From Herbaspirillum sp. SJZ107 (GTDB lineage: Bacteria > Pseudomonadota > Gammaproteobacteria > Burkholderiales > Burkholderiaceae_D): a stretch of 64,000 bases of DNA. Within the stretch, counting starts at the first letter, position 1. Each line of letters begins with the position of its first letter. This document shows positions 15,577 through 23,050 of the stretch, piece after piece. Location: positions 930,001 to 994,000 of the forward strand of contig NZ_VFNH01000002.1 in assembly GCF_006715485.1 (NCBI RefSeq), given 5' to 3'. The position numbers and the translations under genes are program-made. The notes under the pieces are model-generated. The model ran no database searches and had not been told where the DNA came from. It was given only the letters and a program-made list of their open reading frames with translations.

Positions 15577-17718
15577 ATGAACGGTTTCAGACTGCCAGGC
15601 TGGTTGAGCGGCATTGCGGCGCGCGGCAATGCGCTGGCGGCGCCGATCCTGATCATCCTGCTGCTGGCAATGATGATCCTGCCGCTGCCGGCCTTTGCCC
15701 TGGACCTGTTCTTCAGCTTCAATATCGCGCTGTCGGTGATCGTGCTGCTGACCGCGCTGTACACGGTCAAGCCGCTCGACTTCATGGCCTTCCCGGCAGT
15801 GCTGCTGGTCACCACCATGCTGCGCCTGGCGCTGAACGTGGCCTCGACCCGCGTGGTGCTGACCGAGGGCCACACCGGCGGCGCCGCGGCCGGCAAGGTC
15901 ATCGAGGCCTTCGGCCACTTCCTGATCGGCGGTAACTACACCGTCGGCCTGGTGGTCTTCATCATCCTTACCATCATCAACTTCACCGTCGTCACCAAGG
16001 GTGCCGGCCGTATTGCCGAGGTCGGCGCGCGCTTCGCCCTGGACGCGATGCCCGGCAAGCAGATGGCGATCGACGCCGACCTGAACGCCGGCCTGATCGG
16101 CGAGGAGGAAGCCAAGAAGCGCCGTGCCGAAGTCGGCATGGAAGCGGAGTTCTACGGTTCGATGGACGGTGCCTCGAAATACGTCCATGGCGACGCGGTC
16201 GCCGGTATCCTGGTCACCGTCATCAACATCATCGGCGGCCTGATCGTCGGCATGGTCCAGCACAACATGGCCTTCGGCGACGCCGTCACCAACTATACGC
16301 TGCTGGCCATCGGCGACGGCCTGGTAGCCCAGCTGCCGTCGCTGATCATCTCGATCGCGGCCGGTATGGTGGTCTCGCGCGTGGCCAGCGACAAGGACGT
16401 CGGCGAGCAGGTGGTCGGCCAGCTGTTCGGCCGTCCGATGGTGCTGTACATCACCGGCGGCATCATCGGCGGCATGGGCATGATCCCGGGCATGCCGAAC
16501 CTGGTGTTCCTGCTGCTGGGCAGCGCCCTGATGGGTGGCGGCTACCTGATCGAAAAGCGGCTCAAGAACGCGCCGCCGCAGGAAGCCGGTGCGGCCCGCG
16601 CCGCCGGCGGTGCTGCAGGTGCGGCCAGTGCTGCTGGGGCAGCACCTGGTGGTGGTGCTCCAGCAGCGCCTACTGAACAAGAAGAAGCCAGCTGGCAGGA
16701 CGTGATGCCGGTCGATACCCTCGGCCTGGAAGTGGGTTACCGCCTGATCCCGCTGGTCGACAAGGGTCAGAACGGCGAACTGCTGAAGCGCATCAAGGGT
16801 ATCCGCAAGAAGTTTGCCCAGGAAGTCGGCTTCCTGGCGCCGCCGGTGCACATCCGCGACAACCTGGAACTGAAACCAACTTCCTACCGCATCACCCTGA
16901 AGGGGGTGGAAGTGGGCAGCGGCGAAGCGATGAACGGCCAGTTCCTGGCGATCAACCCGGGCATGGCCAGCGGCACGCTGCCGGGCCTGGTGACCACCGA
17001 TCCGGCCTTCGGCCTGCCGGCGATCTGGATCGACGCCGGCCTCAAGGACGACGCGCAGAGCATGGGCTATACCGTGGTCGATGCCGGTACCGTGATCGCC
17101 ACCCACCTGAACCACCTGATCACGACCCATGCGTCGGACCTGCTGGGGCGCATGGAAGTCCAGGCGCTGCTGGACCACCTGGCCAAGGATGCGCCGAAGC
17201 TGGTCGAGGACCTGGTGCCGAAAGTCGTGTCGCTGTCGACCCTGCAGAAAGTGCTGCAGAACCTGCTGACGGAAGGCGTACACATCCGCGACATGCGCAC
17301 CATCATCGAAACCCTGTCGGAAAACGCCGGCGTGGGCGATCCGAACGACCTGACCGCGCTGGTGCGCGTGGCCCTCGGCCGCGCCATCGTCCAGCAGCTG
17401 TTCCCGGGCACCAACGAGCTGTCGGTGATGACCCTGGACAACCGCCTGGAACGCCTGCTGGTGCAGGCCCTGAGCGCCGGCGGCGACGGCACCGGCATCG
17501 AGCCGGGCCTGGCCGACACCATCGTCCAGCAGGCCGCGAATGCGACCCAGCAGCAGGAAGCGATGGGCTTGACGCCGGTGCTGCTGGTGCCGGGACCGCT
17601 GCGCACGCTGCTGTCGCGCTTCCTGCGCCGGGCGCTGCCGCAGCTGAAGGTGCTGTCGCACTCCGAGATTCCGGAGACCAAGACGATCCGGGTCACCAGC
17701 CTGGTCGGTATGGCGTAA
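15577..17718 (+). CDS. flhA: Flagellar export gate protein FlhA
   Basis: The ATG at 15577 gives 713 residues; a TTG at 15538 is an unlikely earlier start. About eight membrane segments fill the first half and include the conserved cytoplasmic FHIPEP-family loop (TKGAGRIAEVGARFALDAMPGKQMAIDAD region). An Ala/Gly-rich linker (about residues 340-370) joins to the cytoplasmic domain that docks chaperone-substrate complexes. FlhA forms the nonameric ring of the export apparatus and couples proton flow to export. The linker is low complexity and longer than in enterobacteria. No terminator is obvious after the gene. Confidence 0.97.
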   Translation: MNGFRLPGWLSGIAARGNALAAPILIILLLAMMILPLPAFALDLFFSFNIALSVIVLLTALYTVKPLDFMAFPAVLLVTTMLRLALNVASTRVVLTEGHTGGAAAGKVIEAFGHFLIGGNYTVGLVVFIILTIINFTVVTKGAGRIAEVGARFALDAMPGKQMAIDADLNAGLIGEEEAKKRRAEVGMEAEFYGSMDGASKYVHGDAVAGILVTVINIIGGLIVGMVQHNMAFGDAVTNYTLLAIGDGLVAQLPSLIISIAAGMVVSRVASDKDVGEQVVGQLFGRPMVLYITGGIIGGMGMIPGMPNLVFLLLGSALMGGGYLIEKRLKNAPPQEAGAARAAGGAAGAASAAGAAPGGGAPAAPTEQEEASWQDVMPVDTLGLEVGYRLIPLVDKGQNGELLKRIKGIRKKFAQEVGFLAPPVHIRDNLELKPTSYRITLKGVEVGSGEAMNGQFLAINPGMASGTLPGLVTTDPAFGLPAIWIDAGLKDDAQSMGYTVVDAGTVIATHLNHLITTHASDLLGRMEVQALLDHLAKDAPKLVEDLVPKVVSLSTLQKVLQNLLTEGVHIRDMRTIIETLSENAGVGDPNDLTALVRVALGRAIVQQLFPGTNELSVMTLDNRLERLLVQALSAGGDGTGIEPGLADTIVQQAANATQQQEAMGLTPVLLVPGPLRTLLSRFLRRALPQLKVLSHSEIPETKTIRVTSLVGMA

Positions 17719-17741
17719 TTTACTACCACAATATATGGAAA

Positions 17742-17767
17742 ATAGTTTTGATCATGATCATGACTAT
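17742..17767. promoter_or_regulatory. 26-bp operator-like dyad downstream of flhA
   Basis: A perfect 12-bp palindrome (TGATCATGATCA) lies at the centre, with ATAGT on the left and ACTAT on the right at symmetric positions; only two base pairs are mismatched. It lies in an AT-rich gap 100 bases before the small ORF at 17867. No U-tract follows, so a protein-binding site is likelier than a terminator. The bound regulator is unknown. Confidence 0.5.
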
Positions 17768-17866
17768 TGTTTATTTATTATCGCTTTAGTGTGTTACCGA
17801 ACAATTGTCACGAATTTGTAAGTGTTAGCATCAGGCCTTGACACTATAAATATAGGGAGAACAACG

Positions 17867-18103
17867 ATGTTTCAATTCAATATCAGCGGTGGCAGCGTCG
17901 ATTACACGCCAGATCACGCAGCCGGTACAGAAACATCGTTGTACAGTCGCGAAGCCTTCCGTGCGCTGCTGGCGCGACAGTCGGAGTGGAAGGTGCGCGC
18001 GGCCCTTGAAGAAGGCAATATTCCCACTTCCAACATCGAGCATGCAGAGGAATGGTTGCGCGAAAAGGAACTGGCGCGCCAGCACCGCGGCTACTGGATG
18101 TAA
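17867..18103 (+). CDS. Small conserved-looking protein of unknown function
   Basis: The ATG at 17867 has GGGAG at good spacing (TATAGGGAGAACAACG), so the 78-residue reading is preferred over a longer frame starting at 17822. The protein is soluble, charged and probably mostly helical in its second half (SREAFRALLARQSEWKVRAA, then AEEWLREKELARQHRGYWM). No signal peptide, membrane segment or known motif is seen. It lies between flhA and flhF with its own AT-rich upstream region and a downstream hairpin, so it may be a separate transcript. I do not recognise the family. Confidence 0.6.
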   Translation: MFQFNISGGSVDYTPDHAAGTETSLYSREAFRALLARQSEWKVRAALEEGNIPTSNIEHAEEWLREKELARQHRGYWM

Positions 18104-18111
18104 GAACGAAA

Positions 18112-18133
18112 AGCGCTGCACATGCGCAGCGCT
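18112..18133 (+). terminator. Hairpin after the small ORF
   Basis: An 8-bp perfect stem (AGCGCTGC / GCAGCGCT) with loop ACATGC starts 9 bases after the stop. Only a short ATTT follows, so termination may be weak. The rest of the gap to flhF (18134-18397) has further GC-rich inverted repeats and a pyrimidine-rich stretch but no gene. Confidence 0.5.
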
Positions 18134-18397
18134 GCAATTTCCGACGGGCCCGTCAAGGGTCCGTCGGCGCCGCCGGACGCTCGCCCGGCGCCGCCATCTC
18201 CCGGCGTAAGCTCGCGCCACCTCTGTGCACCTATCTCGAATTTCCTCCTCGCATCGAAATAAGGGTTTTTCCCCGTCCTTTTCTCCAGATCGTTTCCTCC
18301 CGGCATCGTCAATAATCTAGCCATGATGAGCAACGAGTTCATCGAGCAAGATTGTCACTGACCCAATACCACTGCCTGCCGAGCGGAGAACATCAAG

Positions 18398-19915
18398 ATG
18401 AACGTGAAGAAATTTACTGCACCGACTTCCCGGGAAGCCTTGCGCAAAGTGCGCGAAGCCCTCGGCCCGGACGCGGTCATCTTGTCGAACCGCCCGGTCG
18501 ATGGCGTGGTCGAGATCCTGGCCCTGGACAACGACGACGTCGCCTCGCTGGCGTCGCCGTCCGCAGCATCGGAAATGGATGCGCCGCGTCCGCAGCTGCA
18601 GGTGGACACCCCGGCCGAACCGGCCCCGCGCGCCACGCCGGCGCGCCGCTTCGCCGATGCGCCGGCAGCGCATCCTTTCGACACTGCGCCGGCAGCGCGT
18701 TCGTTCGATAGCGCCCCGGCAGGGCGTCCGTTCGACGACATGGCGGACCTGCGTCCGTACCAGCCGGCGCCCGCCGCCCGCGCATTCCAGCCGGAACCGG
18801 CCTTCGACGATGCCGCGGCAGCCCACACCTACGCCGACCGCCGCGCCGCGCCGACACCGGCAGCGCCGGCCGCCCCGGCCATCGACATGGCAGCCATGAG
18901 CGCCATGATGGCCGCCGCCATCGCCCAGGCCAAGGAGTCCGCCGCCGCCGAAATGCACGGCATGATGAGCGAGCTGCGCGCCATGCGCGGCATGATGGAG
19001 ACCCAGCTGTCGGAACTGTCCTGGGGCAGCACCCAGCAGCGCGAGCCGAACAAGGCCATGGTCCTGCGCGAGATGCTGGGCGCCGGCTTCTCGGCCAACC
19101 TGTCGCGCTACCTGATCGACAAGATGCCGGTCGGTAAGGATGCCGCTGAATCGATGCGCTGGATTAAGACCGTACTGGCCCGCAACCTGACCACGGTGGC
19201 CAACGAAGACGCGATCCTGGACCGTGGCGGCGTGTTCGCCCTGGTCGGCCCGACCGGCGTCGGCAAGACCACCACCACCGCCAAGCTGGCCGCGCGCTGC
19301 GTGATGCGCCACGGCGCCGACAAGCTGGCCCTGATCACCACCGACGCCTACCGTATCGGCGGCCACGAGCAGCTGCGCATCTACGGCAAGATCCTGGGCG
19401 TGATGGTGCACTCGGTGAAGGACGAGGCCGACCTGCGCATCGCCTTGAAAGAACTGCGCAACAAGCACACCGTGCTGATCGACACCATCGGCATGTCGCA
19501 GCGCGACCAGATGGTGACCGAGCAGGTGGCGATGCTGACCGACAGCGGCGCCAACGTGCAGCGCCTGCTGTGCCTGAACGCGACCGCGACCAACGAAACC
19601 CTGAACGAAGTGGTGCGCGCCTACCAGGGCAGCGGCCTGGCCGGCTGCATCATGACCAAGATGGACGAAGCCGCCTCGATCGGCAACGTGCTGGACGCGA
19701 TCATCCGCAACAAGCTGAACCTGCACTACATCTCGAACGGCCAGCGCGTGCCGGAAGACCTGCACCTGGCCGACCGCGCGCTGCTGGTCGACCGCGCCTT
19801 CCGCAGCAAGCGCGACGCCGCTTCGCAACTGCTTGATGCCGACCTGGCGCCGCTGATGTCCGGCCTGGGCAACCTGAACAACGACCGTTCGCTGCGCGAG
19901 GTGTATGTTGGCTAG
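18398..19915 (+). CDS. flhF: Flagellar placement SRP-type GTPase FlhF
   Basis: A 505-residue protein. The N-terminal motif MNVKKFTAPTSREALRKVRE is typical. A long Ala/Pro/Phe-rich linker (about residues 65-165) contains three to four imperfect copies of an AxxxFDxAPAx unit. The NG domain follows, with the P-loop GPTGVGKTTTT at about 284-294, DAYRIGGHEQL, DTIGMSQRD and TKMDEA. FlhF marks the site and number of flagella, usually at a pole, and is switched by FlhG, encoded next. The stop overlaps the flhG start by 11 bases, suggesting coupled translation. Confidence 0.95.
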   Translation: MNVKKFTAPTSREALRKVREALGPDAVILSNRPVDGVVEILALDNDDVASLASPSAASEMDAPRPQLQVDTPAEPAPRATPARRFADAPAAHPFDTAPAARSFDSAPAGRPFDDMADLRPYQPAPAARAFQPEPAFDDAAAAHTYADRRAAPTPAAPAAPAIDMAAMSAMMAAAIAQAKESAAAEMHGMMSELRAMRGMMETQLSELSWGSTQQREPNKAMVLREMLGAGFSANLSRYLIDKMPVGKDAAESMRWIKTVLARNLTTVANEDAILDRGGVFALVGPTGVGKTTTTAKLAARCVMRHGADKLALITTDAYRIGGHEQLRIYGKILGVMVHSVKDEADLRIALKELRNKHTVLIDTIGMSQRDQMVTEQVAMLTDSGANVQRLLCLNATATNETLNEVVRAYQGSGLAGCIMTKMDEAASIGNVLDAIIRNKLNLHYISNGQRVPEDLHLADRALLVDRAFRSKRDAASQLLDADLAPLMSGLGNLNNDRSLREVYVG

Positions 19916-20729
19916 TTTCGACTTTGACCAGGCCGAAGGCCTGCGCCGGATGCTGGCTGGCCCCAAGCCGCGTATCGTGACTTTCCTTTCCGCCACGCCG
20001 CAGGACGACAAGGGCGCCATGCTGGTCAACCTCGGCGCTTCGCTGGCACAGTCCGGCAACGACGTGATGATCGTCGACGCCTGCGAGCGCGACTACGGCG
20101 TGGCCCGGCGCCTCGGCGTCGACCACGGCGCCAGCCTGCTGCAGGTGGCGCGCCAGGAATGCGCGCTGAACCAGGTGATCCATGCGGTGCCGCAGGGGTT
20201 TTCGGTGGTATCGATGGGCGGTGCGCCGCGGACCCACGGGGACGCGCGGCGCCTGGCCAACACCTTCGACGTGCTGGTCAAGCAGTCGGCCGGCAGCATC
20301 ATCATCGTCGACGGCGAGTTCGCGGCGGACGGCGAATTTCCGGTGCCGGTCATGGCGTCGTCGGAGATCGTGGTGCAGGTGTCGACCAGCGCGGCGTCGA
20401 TCACGAATGCCTACGCACTGGTCAAGCGCCTGTCGCAACACCTGGGAAGGCGTCCCTTCGGTATCCTTGTCACCGGCGCAACCGAAGCCGAGGCGAAAGT
20501 GGTATACGATAATATGGCATCTGCAGCAACTCGTTACCTGGCAGTAACCTTAAGCTCGATGGGCTCGGTGCCGGCCGACGAATACCTGCAGCGCGCGGCG
20601 CGTCTCGGCCGCGCCGTGGTCGACGCCTTCCCGCTGGCGGGTGCGTCGGTGGCGTTCCGGCGCCTGGCCGGACGCTTCGCAGGATCGGGTGCCGGCGCGG
20701 GCATGGGCGTGCAGGGCAGGGCCGCGTGA
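19905..20729 (+). CDS. flhG: FlhG/FleN-type MinD-like flagellar number regulator with degenerate P-loop
   Basis: A 274-residue protein with the FlhG N-terminal activator helix intact (FDQAEGLRRML, matching the DQAxxLR motif that stimulates FlhF GTPase). The MinD-like fold follows, with conserved MIVDAC, SIIIVDGEF and TSAASITNAYALVKRL segments. The P-loop, normally GGKGGVGKT, reads SATPQDDKGAM here, so the glycines, the deviant lysine and the Thr/Ser are lost. ATP binding and ATP-driven dimerisation are therefore doubtful. In family members FlhG limits flagellar number and stimulates FlhF. The gene overlaps flhF and precedes fliA. Confidence 0.88.
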   Translation: MLASFDFDQAEGLRRMLAGPKPRIVTFLSATPQDDKGAMLVNLGASLAQSGNDVMIVDACERDYGVARRLGVDHGASLLQVARQECALNQVIHAVPQGFSVVSMGGAPRTHGDARRLANTFDVLVKQSAGSIIIVDGEFAADGEFPVPVMASSEIVVQVSTSAASITNAYALVKRLSQHLGRRPFGILVTGATEAEAKVVYDNMASAATRYLAVTLSSMGSVPADEYLQRAARLGRAVVDAFPLAGASVAFRRLAGRFAGSGAGAGMGVQGRAA

Positions 20730-20757
20730 GCGGCGGATCAATCTATCATCGAATTCA

Positions 20758-21486
20758 ATGTACACGGTCAAAGGGAAAGCGGACAAGAATACTTTGCTGA
20801 CGGAGCACATGCCGTTGGTGAAGCGTCTCGCCCACCAGATGAAGGCCAAGCTGCCGCCGTCCGTCGAGGTCGATGACCTGATCCAGGCCGGCATGATCGG
20901 CCTGCTGGACGCGATTCAGCGCTACGAAGAAAACCACGGCGCCCAGTTCGAGACCTATGCGGTGCTGCGCATCCGCGGCGCCATGCTGGACGAACTGCGC
21001 AGCAGCGACTGGATGCCGCGTTCGACGCGCCAGAACATGCGCAAGGTCGAGGCCGCGATGAATGCGCTGCAGCAGCAGCTGGGCCGCCCGCCGAGCGAGT
21101 CGGAAGTCGCGAAGTCGCTCAAGCTGTCGCTGGCCGATTACCAGGACATGCTGGGCGATTCCGGCGGCCACCAGCTGCTGTATTACGAGGATTTCCATAG
21201 CGGCGACGGCGACGAGGGCAGCGACAGCTTCCTCGACCGCTATGCCGTCGACGACGCCGATCCGCTGCGCGCGCTGCTCGACACCGACTTCCGCCAGGCC
21301 GTGATCGACGCCATCGACAACCTGCCGCCGCGCGAGAAGATGCTGATGGGCCTGTACTACGAGGAAGAGCTGAACCTGAAGGAAATCGGCGCCGTGATGG
21401 GCGTGTCGGAATCGCGCGTCTCGCAGCTGCATACCCAGGCCGTGGCGCGCATGCGTGCCTACCTGAAGGAGCTGGCGTGGACCTGA
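20758..21486 (+). CDS. fliA: Flagellar sigma factor FliA (sigma-28)
   Basis: The ATG at 20758 gives 242 residues; an upstream frame starting at 20641 runs through flhG. Region 2 is clear (HMPLVKRLAHQMKAKLPPSV, DLIQAGMIGLLDAI, then YAVLRIRGAMLDELRSSDW), and region 4 ends with the helix-turn-helix LNLKEIGAVMGVSESRVSQL. FliA directs late flagellar genes and is held back by FlgM, encoded at 33601-33915. Two strong sigma-28 sites are seen in this window, before flgM and before flgK. The stop overlaps the motC start. Confidence 0.96.
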   Translation: MYTVKGKADKNTLLTEHMPLVKRLAHQMKAKLPPSVEVDDLIQAGMIGLLDAIQRYEENHGAQFETYAVLRIRGAMLDELRSSDWMPRSTRQNMRKVEAAMNALQQQLGRPPSESEVAKSLKLSLADYQDMLGDSGGHQLLYYEDFHSGDGDEGSDSFLDRYAVDDADPLRALLDTDFRQAVIDAIDNLPPREKMLMGLYYEEELNLKEIGAVMGVSESRVSQLHTQAVARMRAYLKELAWT

Positions 21487-22220
21487 GCAGCCTGCTCGGT
21501 CTGGCGCTGGCGCTGGCCGGCATCTTCGTCGGCCATTCGCTCGATGGCGGCAAGATGTCCTCGCTGGTGCAGCCGGCCGCGTTCGCGATCGTGGTGGTCG
21601 GCACCTTCGGCGCGGTGCTGCTGCAATCCAAGCGCAAGGCCTTCATGCGCGGCGTGCGCATGCTGCGCTGGGTGTTCGTGCCGCCGGCCGACCGCCGGCC
21701 GCAGCTGGCGCGCGAGATCCACCTGTGGAGCCTGTCCGCGCGGCGTGACGGCCTGCTGTCGCTGGAACAGTACATGGCCAAGGCCGATCCCTTCATCCAG
21801 AAGGGCCTGCGGCTGGTGGTCGACGGCATCCAGCCGGATAAACTGCGCAGCCTGATGTACACCGAGATCAACAACTATGAATTCCGCGAACGGCAGGCCG
21901 CGCGCATCTGGGAGTCGGCGGCCGGCTATGCGCCAACGGTCGGCATCCTGGGCGCCGTGCTCGGCCTGATCCACGTGATGGAAAACCTGAGCGACCCGTC
22001 GCGCCTGGGCGCCGGCATCGCGGTCGCCTTCGTGTCCACCGTGTACGGCGTCGGCCTGGCCAACCTGTTCTTCTACCCGGTCGGCAACAAGATCAAGGGC
22101 ATCGTCACCGAGCGCGTGGCCGAGTACGAGATCCTGACCGATGTCTTCCACGACATGGCCACCGGCGACTACACGCGCGTGATCGAAGAGCGCGTGGCCT
22201 GCCTGCTGGCCGAGCACTGA
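21477..22220 (+). CDS. motC: Flagellar stator protein MotC (MotA family)
   Basis: A 247-residue MotA/ExbB-family membrane protein starting at a GTG that overlaps the fliA stop by 10 bases. Four membrane segments are visible: the first two near the N-terminus (SLLGLALALAGIFVGHSLDG onwards), the last two after residue 140 (APTVGILGAVLGLIHVM and GIAVAFVSTVYGVGLANLFF). Linkage to fliA and lack of an adjacent chemotaxis operon match the MotCD stator type of pseudomonads. With MotD it forms the proton channel that drives the rotor. A second motAB pair may exist outside the window. Confidence 0.88.
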   Translation: MDLSSLLGLALALAGIFVGHSLDGGKMSSLVQPAAFAIVVVGTFGAVLLQSKRKAFMRGVRMLRWVFVPPADRRPQLAREIHLWSLSARRDGLLSLEQYMAKADPFIQKGLRLVVDGIQPDKLRSLMYTEINNYEFRERQAARIWESAAGYAPTVGILGAVLGLIHVMENLSDPSRLGAGIAVAFVSTVYGVGLANLFFYPVGNKIKGIVTERVAEYEILTDVFHDMATGDYTRVIEERVACLLAEH

Positions 22221-22234
22221 GCGCCGCACCGACC

Positions 22235-22972
22235 ATGCCGCGCCGCAAACGCTACCAGGAAGACGACGAGAACCACGAGCGCTGGCTGATTTCCTACGCC
22301 GACTTCATCACGCTGCTGTTCGCCTTCTTCGTCGTGATGTATGCGGTCTCGGTGGTCAACGTCGGCAAGTACACGGTGCTGTCGGAAGCGCTGGGCGACG
22401 CCTTCGGCGGCCGCGGCGCTGCGACCCGCCCCAACACCCAGGTCGAGCTCGAGGCGCTGCCGCTGTCGAACATCATCGCCCACAAGCGTGCCGAAGCGGC
22501 CAAGCGCGACCGCGAGCGCCTCGACCTGCTGGCGCGCAAGCTCGACAGCGTGCTGGAACCGCTGGTCCGCAGCGGCAAGGTGCGCGTGACCCGCAACGCG
22601 CGCGGCATCACCATCGACATCAACGCCAGCATCCTGTTCATGGAAGGCGACGCCGGCCTGACCGGCCGCGCGCGCGAGACCCTGCAGGCGGTGGCGCAAT
22701 TGCTCAAGGACGATCCGCACGCGATCGAGGTCGAGGGCCACACCGACGACGCGCCGATCGCGAACGCCGCCTTTCCATCCAACTGGGAGCTGTCGGCGGT
22801 GCGCGCCAGTACCGTGGTGCGCCTGTTCGTCGACAACGGCGTGGCCGAGCGCCGCCTGGCGGCGGTGGGGCGCGGCGCCAACCGGCCGCTGGCCTCCAAC
22901 GACGACGCGCTCGGACGGGCGCGCAACCGGCGGGTGGCGGTGACGATCCTGGCGGGCAGCACCATCGAATAA
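22235..22972 (+). CDS. motD: Flagellar stator protein MotD (MotB family)
   Basis: A 245-residue MotB-type protein. The single membrane helix carries the proton-binding Asp (WLISYADFITLLFAFFVVMY, Asp near residue 23). A plug-like linker follows, then an OmpA-like peptidoglycan-binding domain with VEGHTDDAPI and the NWELSAVRASTVVRLF helix. It anchors the stator to the cell wall. The gene starts 14 bases after motC. No start-decisive ribosome binding site is seen, but the position of the charged N-terminus (MPRRKRYQEDDENHERW) fits the family. Confidence 0.92.
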   Translation: MPRRKRYQEDDENHERWLISYADFITLLFAFFVVMYAVSVVNVGKYTVLSEALGDAFGGRGAATRPNTQVELEALPLSNIIAHKRAEAAKRDRERLDLLARKLDSVLEPLVRSGKVRVTRNARGITIDINASILFMEGDAGLTGRARETLQAVAQLLKDDPHAIEVEGHTDDAPIANAAFPSNWELSAVRASTVVRLFVDNGVAERRLAAVGRGANRPLASNDDALGRARNRRVAVTILAGSTIE

Positions 22973-23050
22973 TCCGTTCCCGCAGAGCGGTGCGCCTGCG
23001 GCCCTGCGCTTGCGTTAATGTGCAGTGACCTGCGCACGCATCGCACCCTC

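Noticed and set aside
16600-16680. Ala/Gly-rich repeat stretch in flhA as a possible insertion or assembly error
   Set aside because: The frame stays open and conserved on both sides; it falls in the known flexible linker between membrane and cytoplasmic domains.
15556-17661. A 701-codon minus-strand open frame opposite flhA
   Set aside because: Gln/His/Asp-rich shadow of a highly conserved gene; no ribosome binding site or domain.
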